Part shown: piece by piece, positions 44,690-52,695 of the stretch
Numbering within the stretch: position 1 is the first letter of the stretch
Layout of the letters: each line of letters opens with the position of its first letter
Source: Sinomicrobium soli
GTDB lineage: Bacteria; Bacteroidota; Bacteroidia; Flavobacteriales; Flavobacteriaceae
NCBI RefSeq assembly: GCF_003285545.1
Contig: NZ_QLNV01000008.1
Location: 186,001-250,000 of the forward strand
Reading direction: 5' to 3'
DNA length: 64,000 bases
Position numbers and translations under genes: made by a program
The notes under the pieces: generated by a model
What the model was told of the DNA's origin: nothing
Database searches by the model: none
The model's input: only the letters and a program-made list of their open reading frames with translations

Positions 44690-45688
44690 TTATGCTGTAA
44701 TGTCAATCAGGCGAGTATCCGGAATATCAGAGAGAATCGATACGCCATAAGCCGAACCCGGCGACTGGTAACCGATCTTAAAATCGTTGTTCAGGATACG
44801 GTTGGCTACCGCCACAACCGACAAGGGTGTGAGGGTATAACCCGATGGCGCATCCACAGCCGCGCGGAATAGTTCCCCGTTTTCTCCGACCACTTCAGCA
44901 GCAAGGCCATTTCGGCCGGCACCGCGTTCTTCGGCGGTTGGACCATCAGGCAGCGTTTCCGGGTTGAGGTCGGGTAACCCTGCAGCCGGTAATTTCAGTG
45001 AGAAAAACTCTTCGATATTCGGGATCTTCGTTGATCTATAGGAAAGGACAATGCCGCCTAAAGGCGTTGGCAGGCATTCTTCCTTGCGGTCTACAAAACG
45101 GAACACTTTAGGGCCGGCATGGGGGTTGACAATGATCTCATTGTCCTTCCGTATCAATATTCCCAGATCGGCTATGTTTTTACTGCTGATCACAGAACCT
45201 CTGGAAAATCCGCCAAAGTGCCGGAACCCTACTGAAAGCTTTTGCGGATTTGTAACCTTGCCTGCCACATAAACTGCCAGTGCATCGTAACTTACAAACA
45301 GCCCGGCACCTGCTATTAATTGGATATTCGCTTCTTTTGCTTTCATGTCCATGCTTTCCGCCAATTGATAGGTATCCAGTTCGGCGCTGATGTCGAGGTA
45401 ATGCACGCCTGATCGCAGGCACGCCGTCATTGCCTGTACTGCGGTAAACTTAAACGGGCCCGCAGCGTTAATCAGTACCTTTTTGTCCGCTAAAGCCGTT
45501 TTCCAGCCGTTTTCGTCTTCTACGGTAAATACGTGATACGCAACCTCTAATTCCGAAGCTAAATCCTGTATTTTGTCTTGTTCTCGTCCCGCTATTTCAA
45601 AATCTAGCCCTAATTCTTTAGCCCTTGCCGCAATGATTTTCCCGGTATATCCTGCTGCCCCGTAAATGAGCATTTTATTCTTTATCAT
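44690..45688 (-). CDS. Saccharopine-dehydrogenase-like NAD(P)-binding protein
   Basis: The product has 332 residues with an N-terminal Rossmann motif MLIYGAAGYTGKIIAARAKE and VLINAAGPFKFTAVQAMTAC, LRSGVHYLDISAELD, the pattern of the trans-acting enoyl reductase/saccharopine dehydrogenase superfamily. C-terminal text SPGSAYGVSILSDIPD is unlike lysine-pathway enzymes, so a reductase on an unsaturated carbonyl compound is more likely. In the SDR operon, 26 bases before the stop of the neighbour upstream. Confidence 0.87.
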   Translation of the reverse strand: MIKNKMLIYGAAGYTGKIIAARAKELGLDFEIAGREQDKIQDLASELEVAYHVFTVEDENGWKTALADKKVLINAAGPFKFTAVQAMTACLRSGVHYLDISAELDTYQLAESMDMKAKEANIQLIAGAGLFVSYDALAVYVAGKVTNPQKLSVGFRHFGGFSRGSVISSKNIADLGILIRKDNEIIVNPHAGPKVFRFVDRKEECLPTPLGGIVLSYRSTKIPNIEEFFSLKLPAAGLPDLNPETLPDGPTAEERGAGRNGLAAEVVGENGELFRAAVDAPSGYTLTPLSVVAVANRILNNDFKIGYQSPGSAYGVSILSDIPDTRLIDITA

Positions 45689-45714
45689 CTGTAATATTGT
45701 TTAAAGTGCATAGC

Positions 45715-46500
45715 TTAAAAAGTGGTAGGTATAGTGCCTCCGTCTATCACGTAATTTGTACCCGTGATATAGGAAGCTTTAGGGGAAGAAAGAAAGCCTA
45801 CCAAATGGGCAATTTCCTCCGGCTGTGCCAACCTGTTCATCGGGACACCGCCAAGGCTGTCCATGACCAATTGTTGTGTTTCGTCAAAACTTTTCCCGAT
45901 AGCGGAAGCGTAATTATGGAGAAAGGCTTTCATTGCTGTCGTATTGACCATTCCGGGGGAAACAGCGATCACCCGAATACCTTTTATAGCTACTTCATTG
46001 GCCAGTGCTTTACTGTAATTGTTCAGTGCCGCTTTAGAAACACCATACGACAAGTTGGAGGCATACAACGGCAGCTTACCGTTAAGGGAAGAGATGTGGA
46101 TCACCACGCCCGTGTTCCGTTCGATCATCGACGGAACAAGAGCCTTGTCCAGTTTTATGGCTGCCAGTAAATTCAATTGCAGGTCGTTTTCCCAGTCCTC
46201 GTCGGACAAGACGCTAAACCCACCCGCCGGGGCCGATGTGCCGCCCACATTATTGATCAGGATGTCCAAGCTTCCGAATTGGTTCAATACCTGTCCCGCT
46301 AGTTCGCTGATGCTATCACTATTCGTCACATCTGCTTGAATAAAATGATAGGGCAGCTTTTCCGCTGGCTCGTGTCTTGCCGATACGATTACCGTTGCCC
46401 CTAACGAAGCCAGTTCGTCAGCTATCGCTTTACCGATGCCCTTAGTTCCACCAGTAACGAGTGCGGTCTTACCGCTTAGTTCTTTTGTTATTTTTTCCAT
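45715..46500 (-). CDS. SDR-family oxidoreductase
   Basis: Classical SDR of 261 residues with ALVTGGTKGIGKAIADEL, DILINNVGG (in place of NNAG), HISSLNGKLPLYA and YGVSK in NLSYGVSKAALNNYSKAL. Ends with ASYITGTNYVIDGGTIPT, the usual SDR dimer segment. It follows the next SDR gene by 11 bases, forming a tandem pair. Confidence 0.92.
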   Translation of the reverse strand: MEKITKELSGKTALVTGGTKGIGKAIADELASLGATVIVSARHEPAEKLPYHFIQADVTNSDSISELAGQVLNQFGSLDILINNVGGTSAPAGGFSVLSDEDWENDLQLNLLAAIKLDKALVPSMIERNTGVVIHISSLNGKLPLYASNLSYGVSKAALNNYSKALANEVAIKGIRVIAVSPGMVNTTAMKAFLHNYASAIGKSFDETQQLVMDSLGGVPMNRLAQPEEIAHLVGFLSSPKASYITGTNYVIDGGTIPTTF

Positions 46501-46511
46501 TGTTGATAGGT

Positions 46512-47279
46512 TTAAAGTCCGAATATGCCGCCTGAAACGAAGATCTGTTCGCCGGTTACAAAGCCGGCCTCGTCAGAAGCTAAGAAAACAGCCACTTTGG
46601 CGATATCTTCGGGCTGCCCGATGCGGCCAAGCGCCGTATTGGCAATAACTTGCGCCTCGAATTCGCTACCGATAAAGCCATTGGTATGCGTACCCTCTGT
46701 TTCGATAGCGCCCGGTAAGAGCGAATTGATGCGGATATTCCTTCCTGAAAATTCTTTGTATAAGGCAATGGTGATGGCATCCAGGGCTGCATTCGTGGCA
46801 GAATAGACCGAGCCCGTTGCTATGGGTGTCCTGCTTGAACCCGAGCTTATGTTTATGATGTTGCCGCCTTTGTCTCCAAATAGCTTTAAGGCCCCCTGTA
46901 TCGCAAATATGGAACCCAGCACATTTACATTGAACTGACGGTGAAAGGAATCGGCGGTTACCTGCTCAATAGGCAGGTATTCAAAAACACCGGCGTTGTT
47001 CACCAGTATGTCCAGCCCGCCAAAAGCTTTCTGGGTTTCTTCAAAGATCTTGTTTACATCCGCTTCTTTCGATACGTCGCCTTGTACGGCAATGGCTTTG
47101 CCGCCGGCATCCGTTATCTGTTTTACTACTTTTTCTGCACCTTCCTTACTGGAGGCATAATTCACCACGACTTTAGCGCCCTCGGCGCCAAAATGCGCTG
47201 CTATGGATGCCCCGATACCTTTAGAAGCCCCTGTTACAAGCGTTACTTTACCTGTTAGTCTTTTTGCTATTGTTTCCAT
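46512..47279 (-). CDS. SDR-family protein with catalytic Lys replaced by Asn
   Basis: The product has 255 residues resembling 3-oxoacyl-ACP reductase/glucose dehydrogenase-type SDRs: LVTGASKGIGASIAAHFG, DILVNNAGVFEYLPIE and IISSGSSRTP-like NISSGSSRTPIATG are present. However, the active-site YxxxK reads YSATN (SVYSATNAALDAITIAL), with AAT in place of a Lys codon. The Lys is required for classical SDR chemistry, so activity is doubtful. It is the first gene of the operon and has a TetR operator 24 bases upstream. Confidence 0.88.
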   Translation of the reverse strand: METIAKRLTGKVTLVTGASKGIGASIAAHFGAEGAKVVVNYASSKEGAEKVVKQITDAGGKAIAVQGDVSKEADVNKIFEETQKAFGGLDILVNNAGVFEYLPIEQVTADSFHRQFNVNVLGSIFAIQGALKLFGDKGGNIINISSGSSRTPIATGSVYSATNAALDAITIALYKEFSGRNIRINSLLPGAIETEGTHTNGFIGSEFEAQVIANTALGRIGQPEDIAKVAVFLASDEAGFVTGEQIFVSGGIFGL

Positions 47280-47302
47280 TATTGATTATTGCTATTATTA
47301 TT

Positions 47303-47316
47303 GGAGCGAACGCTCC
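47303..47316. promoter_or_regulatory. TetR operator 1
   Basis: GGAGCGAACGCTCC, arms GGAGCG and CGCTCC around AA (TGGAGCG arms are 7 bp when the outer T/A pair is included). Located 24 bases before the start of the SDR operon. Matches operators 2 and 3. Confidence 0.75.
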
Positions 47317-47334
47317 ATATTTAGTTGAAAAAAA

Positions 47335-47949
47335 TTATATGCTCGTTACCGGGTCGCGAAGGATGGTTTGCAGGTGCGCCTGGCTTTGGCCCTTTTCAAA
47401 ATTAACCAGGTGGATCTCGTGGTGCATGCCTGATTTTTTTAGTCCGTTTGCTGTTGCAAACTGTTGCAGGATGGGCAGGGTTTCCAGCTCCCCGGCAAAA
47501 GGTCCGCGATGCAAAAGCTGTACACACGTTCCCGCAGTATATTCAAAACGCTCAAAGGCGCTGGCAAATGGAATATCCTGCCTTTCCCCGGCAACTTGCC
47601 TGATGTGTTCATCGGTAACAAATTCAGGGATGCGAATGGCAATCCTGTAACGGAGCAACGCCAGGTCCACCGTTGTGTAAAAGTCGCCGATATCTACATA
47701 ACCTACTTTGTCTTCATCAAACCAGTAGAATATTTCTATGACAGTACCGGTAAATGCGTTGCCCGTATGGGCAAAGCTCTTTTGCAGTGCTTTGTTAAAT
47801 GCCGCAATGGCCTTTTTCTTTGCATAAAAGGCATCGGTGCCCGGACTGCCGCTTCCTAAAATGGAAACATAGCTTGCCCTGGCTATTTTTACGATTTCCG
47901 GCTGGCCGCTTGCGGTGTAATAATCTGTATATTGCTGTTGTAGATCCAT
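47335..47949 (-). CDS. GyrI-like small-molecule-binding protein
   Basis: The product has 204 residues without an HTH. Two similar halves each with strand-helix patterns and a C-terminal segment TAGTCVQLLHRGPFAGELET, HEIHLVNFEKGQSQAHLQTI agree with the GyrI-like (SOUL/AraC effector-binding) superfamily, as free-standing binding proteins of aromatic or hydrophobic compounds. A TetR operator lies 15 bases upstream. Possible role: sequester or hydrolyse the same compound sensed by the TetR protein. Confidence 0.8.
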   Translation of the reverse strand: MDLQQQYTDYYTASGQPEIVKIARASYVSILGSGSPGTDAFYAKKKAIAAFNKALQKSFAHTGNAFTGTVIEIFYWFDEDKVGYVDIGDFYTTVDLALLRYRIAIRIPEFVTDEHIRQVAGERQDIPFASAFERFEYTAGTCVQLLHRGPFAGELETLPILQQFATANGLKKSGMHHEIHLVNFEKGQSQAHLQTILRDPVTSI

Positions 47950-47963
47950 GTGTTGATAATTTA

Positions 47964-47977
47964 GGAACGAATGCTCC
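47964..47977. promoter_or_regulatory. TetR operator 2
   Basis: GGAACGAATGCTCC, 15 bases before the GyrI-like gene. It differs from operator 1 at two mirrored positions (G to A and C to T), so the dyad is weakened but recognisable. Confidence 0.7.
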
Positions 47978-47994
47978 AGATTTAAATAAAAAAT

Positions 47995-48573
47995 TTATTG
48001 GCTGATCTGCCGGATTAAAAATTCAGCCATTTTCCTGATCCTCGTTTTGTCCTTGTGGATGATAAAAGATTCATGCCAGCCGGTAAACTGGTTGATGATG
48101 TAGTCGGTCAGCATCTCTGCATCATCACTTACCCTGATCTCCTTTAGCTCAATGGCTTTGCTAATCAGGCCTATCAGCAGGTTGTACGTAAATTCGTTGT
48201 CCGCTTTTATAATACGCTGCACCGCTTCATCACCTATGGCGACTTCAAAAGTAGTTTTAATGGTAAGGCAACTGTTTGGCTCGTTGGTAATGGCATATAC
48301 AGAAGAATTGACAAATTTCTCGATTGCTTTCAACGGTGATTTGATGGGCTGCAACAATTTTGTGGCGCTGTCCATCCTTGATTCCGTATAATACTTTATT
48401 GCTTTAATAAAAAGTTGGTGCTTATCGCCGAGCGTATTATAAAAGCTACTGTTGCTGATGCCCATAGCTTCGGTAAGGTCACGGGTGGACGCACCGTTAT
48501 AGCCTTTCTTCCAAAAGACATCCATTGCTTTTGAGACTGCTAACTTTTCATCGAATTCTACATTTCTTGCCAT
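47995..48573 (-). CDS. TetR/AcrR-family regulator
   Basis: The product has 192 residues with the HTH NGASTRDLTEAMGISNSSFY, NTLGDKHQLFIKAI and a helical ligand domain. The ATG at 48573 (MARNVEF) is used; upstream in-frame codons coincide with its -7 element. It probably represses itself, the GyrI-like gene and the SDR operon through three copies of GGAnCnnnnGCTCC, each 15-29 bases from a start codon. The ligand is unknown but targets suggest a reactive carbonyl or aromatic compound. Confidence 0.93.
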   Translation of the reverse strand: MARNVEFDEKLAVSKAMDVFWKKGYNGASTRDLTEAMGISNSSFYNTLGDKHQLFIKAIKYYTESRMDSATKLLQPIKSPLKAIEKFVNSSVYAITNEPNSCLTIKTTFEVAIGDEAVQRIIKADNEFTYNLLIGLISKAIELKEIRVSDDAEMLTDYIINQFTGWHESFIIHKDKTRIRKMAEFLIRQISQ

Positions 48574-48582
48574 AATAGAGTG

Positions 48583-48615
48583 CAAAGATATAAATTATTC
48601 TGGAACATACGCTCC
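48583..48615 (-). promoter_or_regulatory. TetR gene promoter and operator 3
   Basis: The minus strand has TATCTTTG (48583-48590), an exact -7 element, 10 bases before the ATG. Behind it lies GGAACATACGCTCC (48602-48615), the third copy of the operator, placed over the -33 region. Confidence 0.7.
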
Positions 48616-48627
48616 TGAAATATTTAA

Positions 48628-48966
48628 TTATCCTATCAGATCGGCTTTTGCTGCTGCGATCTTTCCCTCCCTGAAGGTAAAATCAAATGTCCCGCCTATT
48701 TTCCCCTCGGGAAAGTCGCCTGTAAATTCTACTTCAATGTGAGCTTCATTTTCGCTGATGACCTTCAGGCTTACAAGCCGTGTCTGAGTTTTGTAGCCAA
48801 TGAAATAGCTTTCAAAATAGTCCTTGATGCCCGGATGCCCTCTGAAAACCCGCCCTACGGAGGGGTCATCAAGAACAGCGTTGATGTGCCATTTTTCCAG
48901 ATAAATTTTTGTATTGTAAGCGTTACTTACAGCAATAAAATCCTGTATAAAGAGGTTAATATCCAT
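48628..48966 (-). CDS. NTF2/SnoaL-like protein
   Basis: The product has 112 residues, opening MDINLFIQDFIAVSNAYNTK, with the family pattern of N-terminal helix, VFRGHPGIKDYFESYFIGYK and strands LVSLKVISENEAHIEVEFTG. Length and pattern are those of single-domain SnoaL-like proteins. It follows tag by 6 bases, so the two are probably co-transcribed. Confidence 0.82.
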   Translation of the reverse strand: MDINLFIQDFIAVSNAYNTKIYLEKWHINAVLDDPSVGRVFRGHPGIKDYFESYFIGYKTQTRLVSLKVISENEAHIEVEFTGDFPEGKIGGTFDFTFREGKIAAAKADLIG

Positions 48967-48972
48967 AGTATC

Positions 48973-49518
48973 TTATTTTGTCCACATTGGCTGTAGCTTC
49001 AGGATCTGTTGCTGTACCGGGCAATGCTCCGAATGCGCCCCGCGTAAATAGCCAATGCTCATTAAAAATTCGTTTACTATCTCCCCGCCTGTAAAGCGGA
49101 ATGTTTTTTTGAACAGCTTTACCCACTGGTCTTTTGTTTTCGGGTGGTGGTGTTCCAGCCATTTTTCAAATGAGCCAAACTCTTTTTGTAAGGCAAGAAT
49201 GGTTTTTGCATTTTCTATGGCGGCATTCACTTTTAGCTTGTTCCGGATAATCCCTGCATCAGCCAAAAGCCTTTCCCTTTCGGCCTCGGTATATCCCGCC
49301 ACTTTTTTGATGTTGAAATTGTCATAGGCCTGACGGAAGTGCTCCTCCTTTTTCAGTATGGTTTCCCAACTCAACCCCGCCTGGTTGATCTCCATAATTA
49401 ACCTGCCAAACAGTTCGTTGTCATCGTGGATAGGAAAGCCGTAATGGTTGTCGTGGTAGTTTTTATGAAGGCTTCTGTTAGGCTCCTTCATTGACGGTAT
49501 ATAGCTGCAATAACTCAT
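48973..49518 (-). CDS. tag: DNA-3-methyladenine glycosylase I
   Basis: Base-excision repair enzyme removing 3-methyladenine, 181 residues. The family text is clear: HDNHYGFPIHDDNELFGRLI, EINQAGLSWETILKKEEHFR, YTEAERERLLADAGIIRNKL and a C-terminal HSEHCPV (zinc-binding His/Cys) after MSIGYLRGAHS. Usual length is about 185. Its presence in a region of electrophile-handling genes fits a role against alkylation. Confidence 0.93.
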   Translation of the reverse strand: MSYCSYIPSMKEPNRSLHKNYHDNHYGFPIHDDNELFGRLIMEINQAGLSWETILKKEEHFRQAYDNFNIKKVAGYTEAERERLLADAGIIRNKLKVNAAIENAKTILALQKEFGSFEKWLEHHHPKTKDQWVKLFKKTFRFTGGEIVNEFLMSIGYLRGAHSEHCPVQQQILKLQPMWTK

Positions 49519-49614
49519 TGTTTATGATTAATTAATTCTACTGCAAAGATGCACTAAAGCAGCCTGATAGGATTCGCCGAAACGGGTCATTTCCTCGCCG
49601 TTTTGACGATTCTG

Positions 49615-50016
49615 TTATTTTTCCAGATCACCACAGAAAAGCTCGTTCACATGAATGGTGTCCAGAAACTCCCGTTCCTCTATGATCAGGCCGCCTTCCA
49701 GTTTCATGAGTACCACGATCTCGTTATCGTAGACCTTGCCGTCAACACGTACCGCATAATTATTCAGGTGTACAGCCACATTATTTCCTTCGGCAATTAT
49801 TGACCGGATGGATATTGTCACACCTTTCGGAAAACGTTCCTGCAATAGTTTAAAAGTATTGCCCATATCTTCTGGCGTTCGCCAACCTCCCAAAGACCAG
49901 GAGTTTTCTCCACTGATCCAATAAGTAGCATCTTGGGATTTGTATTTTGGTAAATCTTCAAATCGGCCGTCTGTCACAGCCTGGTAGTACGCTTTTACGA
50001 TTTCTCTTGCTTCCAT
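49615..50016 (-). CDS. NTF2/SnoaL-like protein
   Basis: The product has 133 residues starting MEAREIVKAYYQAVTDGRFE. WSLGGWRTPEDMGNTFKLLQ and VAVHLNNYAVRVDGKVYDNE, IVVLMKLEGGLIIEEREFLD are the SnoaL-like core and C-terminal strand. Third protein of the fold in six kilobases. It follows an SDR gene (50032) by 15 bases on the same strand, so they form a pair. Confidence 0.85.
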   Translation of the reverse strand: MEAREIVKAYYQAVTDGRFEDLPKYKSQDATYWISGENSWSLGGWRTPEDMGNTFKLLQERFPKGVTISIRSIIAEGNNVAVHLNNYAVRVDGKVYDNEIVVLMKLEGGLIIEEREFLDTIHVNELFCGDLEK

Positions 50017-50031
50017 TTTTATATGTATAAT

Positions 50032-50793
50032 TTAAACTGCCAAATATCCTCCATCTATTGTCAAAACACTTCCAGTCATAAAGGGCGATTGTCCCGATCC
50101 AAGATAATAAATGCCATTGGCAATGTCTTCGGGCGTACCCAAGCGTTTCATTGGATGGATTGCTTTGGCATTTTCTAATGAAAATTTGCCGGTATCGATG
50201 AAATATTGAAACAGCTCGGTATGGATGGTGCCTGGTGCAATTGCGTTGATTTGGATTCCCATCTCTGCATACTCTAAAGCCGCACTTTTGGTGAGCCCCA
50301 CCACGGCGTGTTTGCTTGCGGCGTAGAATGCACCCATCTTGATACCGTTGAGCCCCGATACTGATGCAACATTGACTATAGCTCCCGACTTCTGTTTGTC
50401 CATTACTTGTAGCGCATATTTCATCGCATAATAAAGCCCGAAGACATTAGTGTCAAAAGTTTCTTTTAACGCTCCCGTTTCGGATTGTGCTAACTCTCCA
50501 CCTTGAAAAGGTGCAATACCTGCATTGTTGACCAATACATCTAAACAGCCAAATTGTTCTACGCTTTTTTTTATCAGATTTTCGACCTGAATTTCCTCGG
50601 TTATGTCTGTTTGTATAAAAATACATTCAGCAGTATATTTTTCTTTTATCTCATTGGCCACTTCTTTGCCTTTTTCTTCGTTTCTACCCGATAAGACAAC
50701 TTTATAGCCTTCCTGGGCAAACTTTTCGGCAGTGGCTTTACCCAATCCGGTGCTTCCGCCAGTTATGACAACTGTTTTTTCATTTTTTCTCAT
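50032..50793 (-). CDS. SDR-family oxidoreductase
   Basis: Classical SDR of 253 residues with intact motifs: VVITGGSTGLGKATAEKFAQ, DVLVNNAGIAPFQGGE, VNVASVSGLNG (Ser) and FYAASKHAVVGLTK (Tyr/Lys). C-terminal FMTGSVLTIDGGYLAV is the usual SDR end. Glucose-dehydrogenase/FabG-like by text, true substrate unknown. Upstream of the NTF2 gene in a two-gene unit. Confidence 0.93.
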   Translation of the reverse strand: MRKNEKTVVITGGSTGLGKATAEKFAQEGYKVVLSGRNEEKGKEVANEIKEKYTAECIFIQTDITEEIQVENLIKKSVEQFGCLDVLVNNAGIAPFQGGELAQSETGALKETFDTNVFGLYYAMKYALQVMDKQKSGAIVNVASVSGLNGIKMGAFYAASKHAVVGLTKSAALEYAEMGIQINAIAPGTIHTELFQYFIDTGKFSLENAKAIHPMKRLGTPEDIANGIYYLGSGQSPFMTGSVLTIDGGYLAV

Positions 50794-50945
50794 TATAGTA
50801 TTATCAAATTATAGAGCAAGCTTCGGCCTAATTTGTGCCATTAAACTTCGCCAACCTGTATTATGTTATTTCAAATCCCTTTTTCCTAATTGTCTTGTTT
50901 AATCTATTTTCATTATAATATTTTATGGTACAGAATTCTGGGCAA

Positions 50946-51593
50946 TCAGATAACCAATTCTTCACTTAAGTTAATTTTACTGCGCTTTTTTTGATTATGG
51001 TAAGATAGATCCTTAGGTATATCTTTTCCATCAAAAGGAAAATACCGGTAACAAAGCGAGCCGACATCATATATATCACATTGATAGGTACCACAGGATG
51101 TCGTATAATCCAATGGAAATTCTTCCATCTGTTCCAGATAGTCCATAGATAATAGGACATACGCATCAGAAGGAATGCTATTCTTTAATAACCGGTGGGC
51201 ATCTACAAGGATGTTTCCGTAGAGTTTGCTGAAGCGGTCTATTTTAAATTCTTCCATATGCCCGTAGTGTGCGATCGCTTTTAGCTCCAATTGGCCGACT
51301 TCGGGTAATTCCGGCCGGTACAGCTGGAGGACTTTTTTAAATGCCTTGCGCATCCGGGTGAACTGTCCCAAAATAGCTGCTATCGATGGTGGGCCTCCCA
51401 TCCGATAAAATAAGATCGCATCACCTTCTATTTCAGAAATTCTGAAAGAAAGATGGTTGCTTTCAATGATTCCATTGAGCAGGCGGCGAATGATGGTTAG
51501 TCCTTCAGTTGGATCGATTTTTCTGATAAACTGTGAATATCCGCTAATATCCACAATGAAGACCATACCCTGATTATCTTTTGACATAAGCAT
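50946..51593 (-). CDS. DUF2652 / class III cyclase-like protein
   Basis: The product has 215 residues. MVFIVDISGYSQFIRKIDPT and RISEIEGDAILFYRMGGPPS parallel the catalytic-domain start of class III nucleotidyl cyclases (the first metal-binding Asp in VDISGY and a second Asp in EGDAILF). AIAHYGHMEEFKIDRFSKLY, NILVDAHRLLKNSIP continue the match to DUF2652. Not all cyclase residues can be confirmed by eye, so enzymatic activity is uncertain. It lies between SDR and AraC genes. Confidence 0.75.
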   Translation of the reverse strand: MLMSKDNQGMVFIVDISGYSQFIRKIDPTEGLTIIRRLLNGIIESNHLSFRISEIEGDAILFYRMGGPPSIAAILGQFTRMRKAFKKVLQLYRPELPEVGQLELKAIAHYGHMEEFKIDRFSKLYGNILVDAHRLLKNSIPSDAYVLLSMDYLEQMEEFPLDYTTSCGTYQCDIYDVGSLCYRYFPFDGKDIPKDLSYHNQKKRSKINLSEELVI

Positions 51594-51678
51594 ATTTTTA
51601 ATACTGTAAAGTTGGCTGTTATCGTCCTGAAAAACTTAGCCGAATTCACCTTATACTTAGCCCGTTTTCCTGATCGGA

Positions 51679-52593
51679 TCAGTTAAACGACTGCCTGAAC
51701 TGAACCGGTGACATATTCGTTTTTTTCTTGAAAAGCCTGTTCAGCGACTGGGGCTGCTCAAAACCCAGCATATAGGAAATCTCTGCAACGCTCAGGTGCG
51801 AGGTGGTGAGCAATGTTTTGGCTTGTTCAATCAGACGATCCTGAATATGGCCCTGTGCACTTTGCCCCGTGTATAAACGCAGCAGGTCGCTCAGGTAATT
51901 AGGAGACATGTGTAACTGCTCAGCAAAATATTTTACATTCGGCAGGCCTGACTCCAGAAGTTTGCCGGAAGAAAAATAGGATTCCAGCATCGTTTCAAAT
52001 TTGACCACATAGTGCTCGTTGTTGGACTTCCTTGTGATGAACTGGCGGTTATAATACCGGTTTCCATATACCAGCAAGAGCTCAATGAAAACTACTATGG
52101 CCTCCTGGCTGAACCTGTCAATATTGTTGTTGTATTCCTGCATGATACCGGCCATCAGGCTGCGGATATGCACCTTTTCCCTTTCAGACAAAAACAATGC
52201 TTCATTTACCTCATAATCAAAGAATGCGTAATTCTTTAATTTTGAAGCCAGGGGAAATGAGCGGATAAAATCCGGATGGAAGACCAGCGAGAACCCCTCG
52301 GTCACCGGAGAACTTCCGCGTTCAACCGTCAATACCTGGCCGGGCTTGATGAATGACATTACCCCTTCCGTAAAGTCGTAGTGCTTTGGTCCGTACCGTA
52401 ACACGCAATCCGGATTCTGCTTGATGGAAATGAAGTACAGATCCATTACAATGGAGATATCTTCAGTTGGATTGACATAGGTGACCGCTGAGAAATCAAT
52501 AATGCTTACCAGCGGGTGCTGCGGCTTGTCCAGTTCAAGAAGCCTGTGATATTCTGTGATTGAAGTAATTACTGTGAAATTTTGATTTGACAT
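51679..52593 (-). CDS. AraC-family regulator (paralogue 1)
   Basis: The product has 304 residues: an N-terminal cupin-like sensor (HPLVSIIDFSAVTYVNPTED; SFIKPGQVLTVERG) and C-terminal double HTH (FAEQLHMSPNYLSDLLRLYT; VAEISYMLGFEQPQSLNRLF). Same length and layout as the AraC protein at 55821-56735. It sits at the downstream end of an AKR/NmrA cluster and points the same way, so the two AraC genes bracket it. Confidence 0.93.
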   Translation of the reverse strand: MSNQNFTVITSITEYHRLLELDKPQHPLVSIIDFSAVTYVNPTEDISIVMDLYFISIKQNPDCVLRYGPKHYDFTEGVMSFIKPGQVLTVERGSSPVTEGFSLVFHPDFIRSFPLASKLKNYAFFDYEVNEALFLSEREKVHIRSLMAGIMQEYNNNIDRFSQEAIVVFIELLLVYGNRYYNRQFITRKSNNEHYVVKFETMLESYFSSGKLLESGLPNVKYFAEQLHMSPNYLSDLLRLYTGQSAQGHIQDRLIEQAKTLLTTSHLSVAEISYMLGFEQPQSLNRLFKKKTNMSPVQFRQSFN

Positions 52594-52695
52594 GGTCGTT
52601 CGATTAAATTTTAAACCTGACTAGATTAACTTAATAATAGAAAACAAGCGGTCGAAAAGATCCTACCGCATGATTTCCCTAGCATAATGGTGCTA

